Assembly: GCA_028455995.1 (NCBI GenBank)
Contig: JABELC010000002.1
Coordinates: 2,108,001 to 2,172,000, forward strand
Length of the DNA: 64,000 nt
Direction: 5' to 3'
From: Scleromitrula shiraiana
Taxonomy: Eukaryota > Ascomycota > Leotiomycetes > Helotiales > Sclerotiniaceae
Position 1 is the stretch's first letter. Each line of letters starts with the position of its first letter. Both the position numbers and the translations under genes were made by a program. The notes beneath the pieces are model-generated. The model made no database searches, was not told where the DNA came from, and was given only the letters and a program-made list of their open reading frames with translations. Positions 23,039-35,876 of this stretch are shown one piece after another.

Positions 23039-24398
23039 TCACAACTTCAAAAGAGCTTTAGCATTTTCATATGCGAGCTTCTTCTTGGTATTTCCATTAA
23101 TTTCCATACGATCGAACCAACTTGCGATCTCAACATCATCCTCGAATGGATAATCCACACTAAACATGATTCTATCCTCACCGGTTCGTTTGATGGTATC
23201 CATCAACGCACCAATATCTTGTACACCGGCTGTGGTAACATAGAAGTTGTTCTCCCAATAATATTCCATTGATTGCTTCGCGGGATAGTATGTGGAGTTA
23301 AAATGACGAAGTCTCTTATCCATTCGAGGAAGATAAAATGGTAATCCCTCACCACAGTGTCCAAGAATAATTTTGAGCGTTGGGTATGTATCAAATATAC
23401 CCGAGATCATCAAACGAAGTACATGAGCCACCGTCTCTGTAGAGAAACCCAAAGGTGATGCGGCCAAAAAGTTATATCCATCATAAGCTCGCTGTTGATT
23501 TGGTGCTGGCATTCTCGGATGGAGGTAGATCGGGACATCTAATTCGACTACTTTCTCGAGAAATACTGCATTGCTTGGATCATCTAGGTATACGATCTCA
23601 TTGACAGAGCCGTTGTTCGTGTATCCGCTGACGAATGAACCGACACCGCCAAGAGTGTTGACACAACGGTCAAGTTCAGCTGCGGCATTTGCGGGTTCTT
23701 GTAAGGCATTACTACCTGTAAATTAATGGCTCATTAGCTCCTTCCGAAACAAGCGAAGTTAAAATTCTGCTACTTACACCAGAATTCAAATCTTCCGGAA
23801 TAGTTTCCGTTTTTGTATAACGTCGACATTTGGTCATTGACATAGCCCGCCACATATGTAGCATATGAGGAGTTGAAAATTCCTTGGATTCCAGGGGAAC
23901 CATATGCAAGCACATTGATGCTGATGTTGGCTGCGTCCATGTTCGCGATTCTTGAATCAATATTGTTTATCTTTGAGAGGACGTCGGCATTGTAAACTCC
24001 TCCTGTCCAGGTGAGCTAATAAGATGCGTGAGTTAATGATTGGCTGCTTTAAAAAGTTTCAAGAAAAGGGAGTAGTTTATTCCAAGATAATAAATCATGA
24101 GGGTATATAGGATGAGAAATGCGAATGGAAATTGAGATCGGTAACAGTAGAATTCAAGGACAGAACTTCCTACCTCATTGGTATTTGGCTCGGCAGGTGT
24201 CGTGAAGATGCCGCTGACCAAATCATTGCCAACGTGTTCTTCGAGTGCGATCTTTCCAGGTATGGAGGTATATTGGTTTTGGAACGTTGGCCGACCAGAA
24301 TTAACAATTATCTCTTGGGGTGTGTATTGAGAGTAAACAGGATTGGCATGGAAAATAGCCAGGTAACAAGCAAGGCAAGTGGCTTTGAGAGATGGCAT
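23039..24398 (-). CDS. Secreted amidohydrolase / resorcylate-decarboxylase-like enzyme
   Basis: Three exons on the minus strand, 24398-24174, 24015-23778 and 23715-23039, join in phase to 379 residues. The N-terminus MPSLKATCLACYLAIFHANP is a clear signal peptide. The metal-site motifs of the amidohydrolase-2 (ACMSD) family follow: ALEEH near residue 53, DVPIYLHPRMP, ILGHCGEGLPFYLPRMDKR and the late Asp in FSVDYPFED. Members include gamma-resorcylate and 2,3-dihydroxybenzoate decarboxylases, which remove CO2 from aromatic acids using a divalent metal. Most characterised decarboxylases are cytosolic, so the signal peptide is notable and the enzyme may act outside the cell or in the secretory path. 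Substrate unknown. Confidence 0.85.
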
Positions 24399-25191
24399 TT
24401 TGAGACTGCTTTGAAGTAAAACTTTGCGATACTTTGAAATGTCTCATGGAGCGCGGGGGCTGCTTTATATGAGTTTGGGTGATAGTAGCTGGAGCTGGTT
24501 ACTCTTTTGGGACGCATATGCATTTCTGCAATTTCATTTCAATATCTTGGCCTATGAGAACCAGCCGCAAGTGCCTACATGGGCTCCCTACAGCAACTGG
24601 CTTGAACGCTGATATCTTCGGGAACTGATTTCGAATACCGGTAATCTCTAGGTAGCATGATATTGTATTTATATATATTAACTTTGTCGAAATGTGGCTC
24701 TACAGTAGGGTTTAGGCTTTAAGCCCCATTATTTGTATGCCAGCCTCCTTCCAGCTTATTTTTGATCTATTTCGGCTATTTTACACCTATTCGCTCCTGA
24801 AAAGCTATCATGTCAACCCGTTAAACCATTAAAACCAAAGCTTAAAGCCCGTCACCAATCATCCAATCATGGTTTGGCAACTGACCCGGCAATTCCGGTT
24901 CGGCCTATATGTGAATGTTGAATTTTATCGGCATAAAAGCCTCGAAATTAGATAAATTTACGGACTGGTTCATAAGATTTGTGACATGGATGTTTCTTTG
25001 TCCCAACACATCATTCCGGTACCTCGAGAAAACTACTCTCAGTTACAGGAGATATTAAATTGGTTACAGTAGCAACCTATTTACCTGTATCTGATATCTG
25101 TGTTATCTTCTCCCTATTCACGCAGAGAAATAAATATTTACTATTAATACTCGAGAAACGACTTCATTGCAACTTCGACCTTCAAATCAGC
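24399..25191. other. Divergent intergenic region
   Basis: About 800 bp upstream of both the minus-strand amidohydrolase and the glutathione-transferase relic. It should hold the amidohydrolase promoter; I see no gene. Confidence 0.5.
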
Positions 25192-25416
25192 ATGGCTGCC
25201 CCCTACGAACTCATTTTCTACACAGGCGTTCCAGGCCGCGGTGAACATGTCCGGCTCATCCTCGAGGAAGCTGGCGTCGAGTACAAAGACACCCAGTCGC
25301 TGTCTTTTGATGAAGCCCGGAAGACTGCCACCAAAATGTCTTCGCTACATCTTGTCAGCATCAAATTCATGTCAAACATAAGCTTATGTGTATGCAATCC
25401 ATCCCTTGAACTTTGA
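25192..25416 (+). pseudogene. Glutathione S-transferase N-terminal relic
   Basis: From ATG 25192 the frame reads MAAPYELIFYTGVPGRGEHV followed by RLILEEAGVEYKDTQ, the thioredoxin-fold start of a GST (beta-alpha-beta with the VPGRGEHVR turn). After about 48 residues it loses similarity and stops at 25416; normally an ESxAI glutathione-binding motif and an all-helical C-terminal domain of about 130 residues would follow. No further GST-like exon was found down to the next gene. It is probably a truncated remnant, though a missed intron cannot be excluded. Confidence 0.6.
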
Positions 25417-26038
25417 GAATATTTGTTCGGAATAGTTCATGCCAAGACTTACATATGATCTGCCCAATTACAACCTCACAGCCTTACGATATCGGGCCTT
25501 ATTCAGTGATAACTATATAATACCGATAGCTTGGTGTCGCAGTTAAGCTTATAGTTAAGATTAATCACCCTATCTTAAACCCTAGAATTGATGTTTTTTT
25601 TAATTTATCCCTGCAGCTTACTATCATCCTTATGAGGCTGCTTTATTTTGACGTAGCTATATTGCATGGTTGTCCGTTTAGAAGAACCAATCTAAATCAC
25701 AAAGTAGATATGAACCATGATACAATATCATCGGGAGATTCCCAAGAGTGAGAAGACAACAGTTGTGAAGCTATTGCATTGTAAGCTCGACCTATGATGC
25801 GAGGCTCCGTTGGGAATTGGTTGACTGTGCCCTGGCCCCTGGGAGATATCTTATTTCCTATTTTCTATCTTTATCATGCTCCACATGAGTTTGGGCTCAA
25901 GTGAAATCCTCCTCTCTTCTCATGTTCATTTATATTTCCTATGCCCACTCATTTCACTTCACTGTAGAACACGATAGAATATATAAGGCCTCATCACCAC
26001 CAGTTCAAGAACCGTCAGAACCCACTTCAAGCCTCAAG
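25417..26038. other. Intergenic, no gene seen
   Basis: About 620 bp. The last 140 bp in frame with the next gene (from 25901) are probably 5' leader. An ATATAAGG word at 25979 may be a core promoter element. Confidence 0.4.
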
Positions 26039-27771
26039 ATGCACCTTTCACCCTCTCTTCCTCGTTTGTTTTCTTTCTCTCTCCTATCGTTGTCTTTTAA
26101 TGGCGTTCTAGTCGCTGCTGAAGAAGTTTCGGCTAGCGATGTGTGGACCATTAAAGACGGCACTAGCAAAGGAGGTTGTGATGCAAATGGCTACGCGGCC
26201 AAGATTGACACATCATCCATCCCAACATTATCCACCCAAGAGACTGGCGAAAGTAGTAGAGCTGCAGCCCAACCCAGTCATGATAACTCCCCGCCTCAAT
26301 ATGTTGAGCCTTCACCAGAGGATGCCGAAAAATTAATCGCAAAAGATCAAGATGTGCCCGCAGATTTGAAGGATAAAAAACAGTACTACAAGATCGAAGA
26401 AGATTCTGATACTGAATCAGAAGAAGGGGATGAAGAACAATGGGTATTGGAAGAAGCAGCTGGGCCATCCGGACCATCTACTCCAGCTGAAGAGCCGGCT
26501 CAAGATGCAAACAAACTTATCGATATATTTATTCGGAATCATCCTCCCCCGGCAGAATATGCCGAACTTCCCTGCCCGGTCATGCTTCCTCAGCGCAGAC
26601 CTAAAAATAAGAAGCGTGATTTTATTAGAGCCTATGCACCTGTTTTAGAGCAGAGCGGGATCAATCAAGATACATTTCTAGAATTTCTCGAGACATTCTC
26701 TAAATCGAGCCAAGCATCACCATGGTTGAACGTTGTCCATGTCGCTGGAATCGTAGGTTTTGTGCCAGGCCCAATTACAACGGGTGTTAGTATGGCGACT
26801 CAGTTTGCGGTTGGGATTGCAATGGAAGTTCAAGCACGGTCTAGGTTGGTTCTCCATACGTATAGCGAACAACTACGAATACAGTAGAATGCTGACAGTC
26901 ATGTTTTCAGAACTAACACGTTTCTCGACAGTATCAACAATGAGTTCTTCATCCCCCGTGGTCTTTACTGCTTAATCTTAACTTACAAACCCGAATCTTC
27001 ATCCACTCATACTTCTGTTGATATCAACAAAGCAATCTATTCCTCGCTCGATACCACAACGACAGGATTCAAAAAGGCATTGCACAACATACATCTCTCT
27101 AGTGGAACCACATATGGAGACCTCGAGATGCCCCAATCTGCACCACTAATCTTTCCTGGATTGGACCAAAAGCTCGCTGTGGAAGGTAGCGAAAATGTCA
27201 AAAAAGGGAACATTTTAGCAAGAAGTGGTAGTTTCATCAACGATTATAAGGATCGAAGAGCCCAAGCTCGCTATGTTCGTTTCCCCAATCTCCACATTTA
27301 TTTCAATAACCAGTAACGACCACTAACCTAATTCAACAGGCATTGATGAAGCCCAATAGCTCTCTTGTAGCCGCAACACCCAAGCCGCAATTCCTGTCTC
27401 GCTACTCGGATCCTAACCATCCAGCTAGCAGCGGCTCTCTCATTGCTCTCATCACGAGAGGGCATCTCAATCCGAAGGGTACGAGAGGTGAGTGGATATC
27501 GGCACGCAAGGAGAGGAGGGCCGAGAAAAGAGTTAGAAAGGCTCAGGGAAGGGGCCAGGTTATCACACCTGAGATTGCGTATGCACCTAGAAAAACTTTG
27601 GTTAGGAGAATTCTACACAAGGTATGTTTAAATCCCCCCCCAGATATTGTGAATGAATTCAGTATTAATTCTCATGTGTAGGATGTGTTGTACTTAACAA
27701 GTGTGAGCTTTGATCGGGATAGTGCAGAGTTCCAAGCTGGTGCGAGATCTGTTGTAGAGGATCAGAATTAG
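26039..27771 (+). CDS. Hypothetical secreted protein, apparently chimeric
   Basis: Exons 26039-26844, 26911-27274, 27340-27621 and 27682-27771 join in phase to 513 residues. ATG 26039 starts a signal peptide (LPRLFSFSLLSLSFNGVLVA) followed by VWTIKDGTSKGGCDANGY, a style found after the signal peptide of small secreted fungal proteins. Around residue 60 the sequence changes to a low-complexity acidic linker, then to a different domain: KKRDFIRAYAPVLEQSGI, SSQASPWLNVVHVAGIVGFV (a hydrophobic helix), INNEFFIPRGLYCLILTYKP, KTYGDLEMP-like GTTYGDLEMPQSAPLIFP and ALMKPNSSLVAAT. I recall that second part as an unnamed fungal family that is normally not secreted, so the N-terminus looks acquired. Function unknown. 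Confidence 0.7.
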
Positions 27772-28616
27772 AAGGGCGGATCTAGATGTGTTTACTATAT
27801 ACCCAAGATTTTTTCGTCCTTGTATCCCCTTTCGTATTTTGTTTTTGAGTTGCTATATGACTTAGTCTTCTCTTAGACGGTGTTCATAAATAGGTCTTGT
27901 TGATATATAGATCTGATCATGATATCAATTTGATCCACTCGGTGTCTCAAACATTCACGTAACATGCTGTTGTCTCACTGAGTCCCGCTCTAAACCTTTA
28001 CTGCCCACCACATACGATATAAATCTACGTGAAGTTACGTATTCTTCCCAGCAACGATATAGTTCAATCTATCATTTTCTCCTTCCTTCCTCCTTGGTTC
28101 ACCGACCATGAAGTCCTATGTGTCGTAGCTTGATACCTAATTCCTGTCAACATATATTCATGGGATCAATTCATTCAGGAAACTCCAATACACATTCCAG
28201 ATTCAGGTTGGTTCAGTTATAAGTTCTGTTTTCATCCTTGGGTTGTTTTTGTTGGCCAAATGTATGGATATATATTTAGCCTGACTCATAGATATACATA
28301 TGATGTTGCAAGTGATGCAAGATGTATCTTAGATGTCTATGGGTACTATAAACACATACCTCGTTTAAGTAGATTTTATGCCTATAATGGGTAGTCAATG
28401 GAATAGAGCACCAGAAAACGTATGCCATGTTTGTGTTTATATCTGTATTTATAATTATGGCTATTTTTGCGCACTTCGCAAACAAGGATATACAAATAAA
28501 CAAAAAATCACCACCCGATTCGTTCTTCATTCATTAATTCATTTATTCAAAAGTAGCCGAATCCAAATCATCCACCTGTGCAAACCCCCAACTCCAAGCC
28601 CCTACAATCCCCACAT
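27772..28616. other. Convergent intergenic gap
   Basis: About 850 bp between two genes that end towards each other. I see no gene; the open frames near 28380-28770 lie opposite the 3' end of the permease. Confidence 0.5.
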
Positions 28617-30456
28617 TTACATCCAGAAATCCCAAGTTCTCTTCCACCAAGGCCATGAAGCCTTAACCCTTCTCTCCTCATCTATTTCCTCCCTGAAAGC
28701 AACCAAATCCATCTCTCTCCTGCCATCATCGATATTGATATCCTCCAATCTAACACCTAAGCTCCACTCCTTATAATAAATCTTATAACCCACAAAGAAC
28801 ATAATCACCACTGGTGCTGCCAAATAAGCTTCAAAGAAAGCTTTCGCATCTGGGGTTCCGCCAATCGGGAATAGCGCCACATAGAACTGAGCCACCAAAC
28901 ATAATATAACAAGACCTAGACCAATCCAACTACCAATCACGCCAAACATAGCAGCGAACGGTAAATCATCAGTCGTTCTTCCGTTCATCTTCCAGGCCTT
29001 GCGGAAGCGAATGTGAGCAAAACAGATACTTCCCCAAGTGAAGAAATTCGACAACCCCGAAAGCGACAACAACCAAGTGAAGATCTCACCACCTTGAGGA
29101 GCTTCATTAATATAAGCTAATAATCCGAATGCTAAGGCCACAATAAGAGCAACATATGGTCTTCCGTGTTTATCGACTTTGGCACCCCACGAAGGACCCA
29201 TTCCTTTGGCACAGAGCGCTTGCATGGTACGTGTAGAGGCGAAAGTACACGAGTTAGCGACCGAGATGACGGAAATGGTGATGATAGCATTGAAAATAGA
29301 GGGAAGTACTTTGATACCAGCCAAACGGAAGGAAAGCACAAATGGGGAATACGAAGTATGGCCACCGGAAGCGTGGGAAAGAGTAGGATTATCCGAGGGA
29401 ACGATAAGACCCAACAGGAAGAGCGAAACCACATAGAAGAGAGTAATACGCCAGAAAACCTGCTTTGTAGCTTTCGGGATGGATTTTCGGGGATTGGTGG
29501 CCTCGGCTGATGCAAGTCCGACTAATTCCGTACCGCCGAATGCGAAAGATGCGGTTACGAAGACGGAACAGAATCCTTTGAATCCATTGCGGAAGGCTCC
29601 CGGGGTACCCCAATACTTCGCGCCGATGTAACCGCGAGAATCGGTGGGGACGCCGCCGCAATCAATGATTATGCCTAGGATGATGAAACCGATAATCGCG
29701 ATGACTTTGATGAGACCGAGGACGAATTCGACTTCGCCGTAGCCGCGGACTCCAAAGACGTTGATTATTGTTACTAGGACGAGGAAGATGGTTATCCAGA
29801 CACCGATGTTGACGCTTGGGTGGCCGGTATTTTCGGGGTCGGTCCAGAAGGATATTGTTACTCCGGCGGCGGTTAGTTCGAAAGGTAGAATTACAAGCCA
29901 GTTCATAGTGTAGTTCCAGCCCATTGCGAATCCCCACTATAATTATCACATGTGAGTTCCCATTTGGTATAAGGATTAGGGCTGAGAGCGATCGCAGTGG
30001 TGTTTTGTTGGGAGGTGTAGAAATCAAAGAATCAGATATACTTACAGCTTCATCAATAAACCTAACAGAATAGTTATAGAAAGAACCCTCGACAGGATAG
30101 AGAGCTATAAATCAAACAAAACATTAGCATCAAATCTCTCATCTAAAACAAAAAACACAGAAATGCGCCAAAGACTTACCAGCCAATTCACCCATAGCAT
30201 TAACCGTAAGCAACAACATAATACCAATAATGATAAAATCGATAACCAAAGAAGCGGGACCACCACTATTCAGAGCAGATCCAGAACCAACGAACAATCC
30301 AGCACCGATCGATCCTCCGATTGCTATCATTTGCATATGTCTTCCCTTTAGTTGTCTCTTCAACTGTCCCTGCTGTCCTACTTCGATATCGCTCAATACC
30401 TCCGCAGAGGGAGGCGAGGCCGAAGTCTCATATTTCTCCTTATCACTCAAAGCCAT
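28617..30456 (-). CDS. Amino-acid permease (yeast amino-acid transporter family)
   Basis: Exons 30456-30180, 30104-30046 and 29936-28617 on the minus strand join in phase to 551 residues. The hallmark of the fungal AAT family is present after a polar N-terminus: LKGRHMQMIAIGGSIGAGLF, then ALNSGGPASL, GELAALYPVEGSFYNYSVRF and FIDEAWGFAMGWNYTMNWL. Later FASTRTMQALCAKGMGPSWG and the amphipathic end WKRTWDFWM complete it. About 12 membrane helices are expected. These permeases import amino acids with protons at the plasma membrane; the closest known types are general and dicarboxylic amino-acid permeases, but specificity cannot be told. About 2.3 kb of DNA upstream carries no other gene. Confidence 0.93.
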
Positions 30457-32724
30457 CGTTGCTGATTACTTCAAGTAGTCTTGCTCGGTAAAAAGAAATC
30501 TGTGTATTCCAAAATTGTATGAAATTCGAAGTTCCGTGCAGATCTAAAGGTCTGGGGTTTATGTATCTTCTGCTCGAAGTAGATGACGTAAAAGATGGAA
30601 GATGGAAGAGGGAAAAAAGTGAATACGATATTCGTCTTGGTCGTTCTCAGACACAATGAATGAGCCCCAAAAAATAATCAAAAAAATCTTAGTATGATGG
30701 CGGGGTATGTAAGAATTATGTACAGGATCGTGTTTGTACGACGTACGCACAACGTTAGGAATATATATGTAAGAAAGAGTCGCGAGAGCTTATAAGAGAG
30801 CTCGAATGCGTGCCTCCTTACACGGCCCGACTGAGTATCCAACCAAGAGACTGGGGGAGTGCGAAGTGATGCAACACGACAATACTGCAGTGAATATGGA
30901 ATTATCAGAAAAAAACAAAACAAAAAAAGAGCACTTTACAGAAAGGATTTGAGGTAACATTATATACTTCAAACGAAACCGCGAACCAATCATTGGATCT
31001 ACCAGTAAGGTTTTACCTCAAGGTCACTTACCTACCTATCTCGTCGATAGCGTCGCCCATTTCTGTATATGCGCGGTACGAGCCCAGATGCGGGTTTTTT
31101 TCCTTGGTTTTTTTTGTATCCATGGATTTTCATACCAATTTTCATACCATATCATACCATACTATACCATACCTAGGTATCGATATCGATACATACTGTA
31201 TGTATCACGGGAAGACCGATATTCAGGACATGGATGGGGGAGATAAGTGGCGTGTGGAATTTCTGGGCATGCAGACTTCATATCTTAGTGTACTTTGAAA
31301 ATGTCCAATTAAGGTTTAGGAGCGACAATTATTTGATTTAATTTGATATCTATAGGTGGGTTTTGAGTGGTTGAGGGGAATGAATTCAAATATATTTCAG
31401 GGGGGGCGCTTTGATATTAGATAAGGAGGAGAGAATGGGATGGATTCATAGATTAGATACTGTATAGATATCGATAATGAAAATGGAATTCATCCAGTCA
31501 TATTCATGGATATACCTTGATTTTCATTAGTAACCTTCTCTTCTCATCGTATCAGCCTATTAGAAAGAGAAGGGGCGAGAATTACACCTATCTAATTCTG
31601 ACCGAGGTAGGATATGTATAGTCAGTATGCGAAGGTTTCTAGAAGCTTGACTAATTTGACTAATAATTGTGTAACCTAAGCTGATCTGATCTAACCTAAC
31701 CTAATCTAATCTAATCTACAGTACCACGCTATCTTGACTAGACTCGGCTTTAGAAAATCTTGGGGAAATCAGACGAGGGATTCATGTAGGAAGCTTTAAA
31801 GTTTTGTACCTAAACTAGAGGCGAGCGGGCATACACGCACGCGCTCATTGATCGCGGGGATTTTTCTACTACAAATTTGGCATGACAGGTGCATCCATGG
31901 AGCACTAGCTAGAGATAATTGGTATCGGACCGGATAATAGAGGTCGATTTCGGGGATGGAGTGGAATAGGTTAGGGAAAGGACTAATGCTACAAACTAGT
32001 GCTTCGTCTCTAACTTAGAAAGGATTGATTGTAGGCCACTTACTTACGGGGTTATTTTACTGCAGCGGAGTGGAGTGGAGTGGGTTAGATAAGAGGTGAT
32101 GGATTGATTGTTCTTGCTCGTGCGCGGTATTATCGTTGGCTTCTCGGCTTTGCATTGAGTATGTGGGCGCCTATCTAACTATTACCTAGATAATATGAGG
32201 CTATTGATACTTACATTTCAGATTGTCGTATCAGTCTCGATTCTCGATCTCGAGTCGGCGCATTGTGTCAATCTCCCCAGGTTATTAGTTTACCCCACAC
32301 TCAGACGAGATCGTTCTAGATCTTTGTTGAGAATATGAAATAATGCGCCACATGAAATATTTTCATACTGTAATATCCTTGTCCCATTGATATTCTGATC
32401 GGTACTTATTAGTCGTTCACTTTTTCCTTATCATTGTTATCAGACATTTGAAGGAGAAAGAATCCGAGATTTGAGTATATTGTTTATCATTAATTAGGAA
32501 TGAAACGAGAAAGGTATTGTGGTATGATAACAGATATGGTATCTCTCGCTCGCTCGCACAAACTTTTACAAAAAGGAAATCCATCGCCAAGTCATTAATC
32601 ATTAGTATCCATCCAAATATGATCATTTCAAGCCTCCTCCGACTTCGCGCCTCCCAAATTTCCTCCGCCCATTTATCACCTAGCTCCAATTCCTCATCCC
32701 GCGTTCATTCCCAAATCCCCGGAT
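30457..32724. other. Long upstream region of the permease
   Basis: About 2.3 kb with no supported gene. It contains simple-sequence stretches: CATACCATAC-type repeats near 31130-31180, a run of CTAACCTAAT words near 31685-31720, and a T-rich tract near 31095. It may hold a large promoter or an unrecognised transcript. Confidence 0.45.
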
Positions 32725-33566
32725 CTAATATCCCCTTCTTTGCCAAAATCGTCTTCTTCTAACCGGAGTTTCACCCGCATACCCCTTCTCCGCAACAGCC
32801 CTCCTAGTCTTCTTCTCATGCAACCTCTTACTCAAGCACGTAACAAACACCAACACCATGCCCAAAAAGCAGGTGATCATAGCCGCCAACACGCACCAAA
32901 TTCCCACGCTAAACCTGGCGTGGCTTCCGCTCCCATCTCCATTAACGTGATTCTTGATGATTCCAAATAACACGAAATCGCACGCCATCACTACAACGGT
33001 TATGATGAATGTGATGCCGGATACCAGGGCTGCGAGGAATGAACCGATTACGCCGGCGCCGAGAGCGAGGAGGAAGGATATAAATGCGAGGCCGCAGGCT
33101 ACGGGGTGGAGTATCATCACGCGGGTTAGCGCTTTGGAAGTATCTTCTGAAGCGGTGGAGAAATCGGTGGATTCGATGGAGTTCATGATGTGTGCGGGGT
33201 TATATCCGATATGTTTGCCAGTGCAATAATCATAATCGTCATTGTTTCTATTTCCAATTTTTGGTTAGTTATGTCTGTTTTTGGATAGATGGGATGTGAG
33301 AGATATAAAAGAGACAAACTAAATGTCGAGAATGAAAGGGAAGGGGAAGAGACATACGATGAACCTGCGGCATTGAGCATGCAATATCCAAAAGTACCGA
33401 ATGAGACGGTAGAGTGGTGCGAATCTGTTCCAGTTCCGTTCGCAAGTTTAACTTTAAGAATACCGATGTCATTAATGACAGGTGCGGAAATGGTTGTAAT
33501 GAGAAGTAGGATGGCAGTTGCGAAAAGTAGGAATGTTCCTACATGATGAAAGAAGCCTGTCGCCAT
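32725..33566 (-). CDS. PalI/Rim9 (SUR7) family membrane protein, short form
   Basis: Two exons, 33566-33358 and 33247-32725, with a 110-nt intron (GTATGT donor) give 243 residues joined as NAAGS-SNNDDYDYC. The first helix follows MATGFFHHVGTFLLFATAIL; then comes an outer loop with SFGTFGYCMLN and DYCTGKHIGYNP, and helices at HPVACGLAFISFLLALG, VSGITFIITVVVMACDFVLF and WCVLAAMITCFLGMVLVFV. A basic cytoplasmic tail ends it. PalI/Rim9 help ambient-pH signalling to PacC/Rim101; yeast Rim9 is about this size, whereas Aspergillus PalI is much longer. The family is broad, so a pH role is inferred, not shown. An ENA-type ATPase, a typical alkaline-response target, lies 4 kb away. Confidence 0.82.
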
Positions 33567-35648
33567 TTTGAAATATATCAAAATATCAGATGGGAAAGGT
33601 ATTGATTTATTAGAGGATGTAAAGGTTCACTTGTCTGTTTGGTTGTATCAGAGAGGGGAGAGTAGGTAAGTTATTGAGTATCTCAAACTAACTCAACTTC
33701 TCAACAATAGAAGAAACTTTGTTGTGAGAAAAGATTTGATTGAAGAATGAAAGGAAAAAGTAGAAGAAAGAAGGCAATTATATCTTCTTTTTTAATATGG
33801 CGTTGCGACAAGTTGGAAATGGTATGTTGTTCGCAAAGGTACAGTACAGACTGCACAGTACCTGATTTTTCTGATTTTTTCTCTTGGGCAAACAAGGAAA
33901 TCAAATTTTTTGAAGTGATTGATTTGCGCTTCGTCATAGTTACAAGGCCATGGGGTGTCTTTTTGGGCCACTCAATATTTATTTTTGATCTACTTCGGAT
34001 TATATCAGGTTTATTTTATGGCTACGTAAATATTGTATTGGGATTTCTTCCCCTTTTCTTTTCTTTTCTTTTCTTTTCTTTTTCTCATCCATTTGTTGCA
34101 TGTCGCTATTGACCAGAAAAATCATCTGAAGTTTATAAGTTTGGTTTGACAAGCTTCCATGACAACACACTACAGTACCAATATTTTAGTGGCTACTATG
34201 AATCCAACTCATATGCGGGAGTCATTCTTATCATGTGTACTTGAGTTTATCTATTAAATTGTACGAGTAGTACAGTATTATTTTCTCCATAGACATGACA
34301 TGACATGACATGACCGTATCTTCGAATTCTTTTTCTTAAAGAAAAAAATCGTTTTCAAGTGTTTCTCATTTTTTTCTCTTTAGGTGGTCCTGACCTCATC
34401 GTCCACAGGCTTGAGGTACCCTGTCTAACAAATGACGTAAGTACTTTTCAGGGGTTAAAATCCCCATGTATTGGGTGTGCTCAGGTGATACATGCGCCTG
34501 TGTAAGTGTAACAGGGAATTTCTCCAATATCAAACCACAGCATATCATATCATATCATATCATCTAATCATTTATTCACCATTTTATCCGTCCAGTTATT
34601 TTATCACTTTTGCTTGTGAAGGTGATTTGTCAACGCAACGTATCACCAATTCACGAATCACCGCATACATCTTTTGGTTTCATCTGCTACTGCAGTACAG
34701 CAGAATTGAAGCAATAACACTATGGCGATCGATCAAATTCTCCTCTTGAGTTAACTCTTCATTGGTTCTTAGCTGGACCTTTTTAAGCATAGAGTGTTGT
34801 ATTGTGTACCACTCACCGAGTATCATGTATATACCGGTCAATATGAAGAGGCCATGCCAGTGCAACGATAAAGAATGTCAATATTTTGCATCTTGTTAAG
34901 CTCTGGAGAACGATCAAAGTTTATGGTGATCAAACCTTCATACGATAATATTAATGTGATTCAATTAATCCGAGTTGCAAAAGTCTCAAATCAATGTCTT
35001 GTTGGTTCCCAGTGCAACTGCAATACTACAGACTGTAACTTTAAATATGCCTGAAAAATAGCGTATGCATGTGGTTCGAAGAACTCTTTGTTAGTAGCAT
35101 GTTATCTATCGTGTAGCGTCAGTACTATCTCGTCTTAGGGCAAATCGTGAATATTCGGCACATAACTGTATTACCCCTCTCCAGTATGTTATCGACCCAT
35201 CTGCCGGACCACTAGTCCTCATAGATTCCTGTAGAATGGCAGTGTAAGAGTGTGAAGATACTATTTAATATACTCGGTCAGATATCTACAATGGATAAAG
35301 TCCGTATGGCATGTTATTCCTTAGTAATTACGTCTTTGAAGAACTAGATTTTCGTTTCTCCTTTGAACAACAACTCTTATTTCTCAAGCGAGTTTAAAAA
35401 TAACAACCACTTAAAACCACCCTTTCTTTCTTTATCACTGACAATGCTTCAATTGAATAAGGTGGAGAATAAAGAAGAACAACTCGAGAACAAAACATTG
35501 TCTCAATCTATAAGGAAACCCCATTAACCCCCCCCCCCCCCCCCCCCTCAAATCCATCCAATTCATTCCATCCATACAAACCAACCATACCAGCAATTAA
35601 CTACTACACAAAAAGCCAACCAACAGTTTACCCCATACAACCCTCACC
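33567..35648. other. Divergent intergenic region, 2.1 kb
   Basis: No gene seen between the PalI-type gene and the small Cys/His protein. Contains a TTTTC microsatellite at about 34045-34082, TGACA/CATGA repeats near 34295-34315, ATCAT repeats near 34540-34565, and a 20-C run at 35528-35547. Confidence 0.5.
35528..35547. repeat. Homopolymer run of 20 C
   Basis: Twenty consecutive cytosines about 100 bp before the start codon of the small Cys/His protein, inside its likely 5' leader. The length may be inaccurate, as such runs are prone to sequencing error. Confidence 0.9.
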
Positions 35649-35876
35649 ATGTCATCCAAGACAACCACCTACGACCACACCGTGGTTCCCCTCTACTTCT
35701 CATGGCACTGTTGCAAGTGCAAGGAGATCGTCCGTGGTGCCACCACCTGGGATCTTGAAAGTAGTAAGGCCAAGGTCTGTCCTCATGATAATCATCATCG
35801 CTGCACGCAATGTACATTTCATTATGATGGGCAGAAGGGGAGGGCGGAGGGTCATTTGATTGACCAGTTTTGTTAG
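35649..35876 (+). CDS. Small Cys/His-rich (zinc-ribbon-like) protein
   Basis: A single-exon frame of 75 residues from ATG 35649. It reads YFSWHCCKCKEIVRGATTWD, then KVCPHDNHHRCTQCTFHYDG. Four or more Cys in CxxC-like pairs and several His suggest a small zinc-binding fold; spacing C-C-x-C about 20 C x7 C x2 C resembles zinc ribbons. There is no signal peptide. Short intronless genes with this WxCCxC beginning are common in this fungal group, and their role is unknown. A typical pyrimidine-rich leader with a CACCATG-like context (CTCACCATG) supports the start. Confidence 0.7.
   Translation: MSSKTTTYDHTVVPLYFSWHCCKCKEIVRGATTWDLESSKAKVCPHDNHHRCTQCTFHYDGQKGRAEGHLIDQFC

Noticed and set aside
31685..31720. 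Possible interstitial telomere repeat (CTAACCTAA-like)
   Set aside because: Units are CTAACCTAAT and CTAATCTAAT, not the fungal CCCTAA; it is an ordinary simple repeat.
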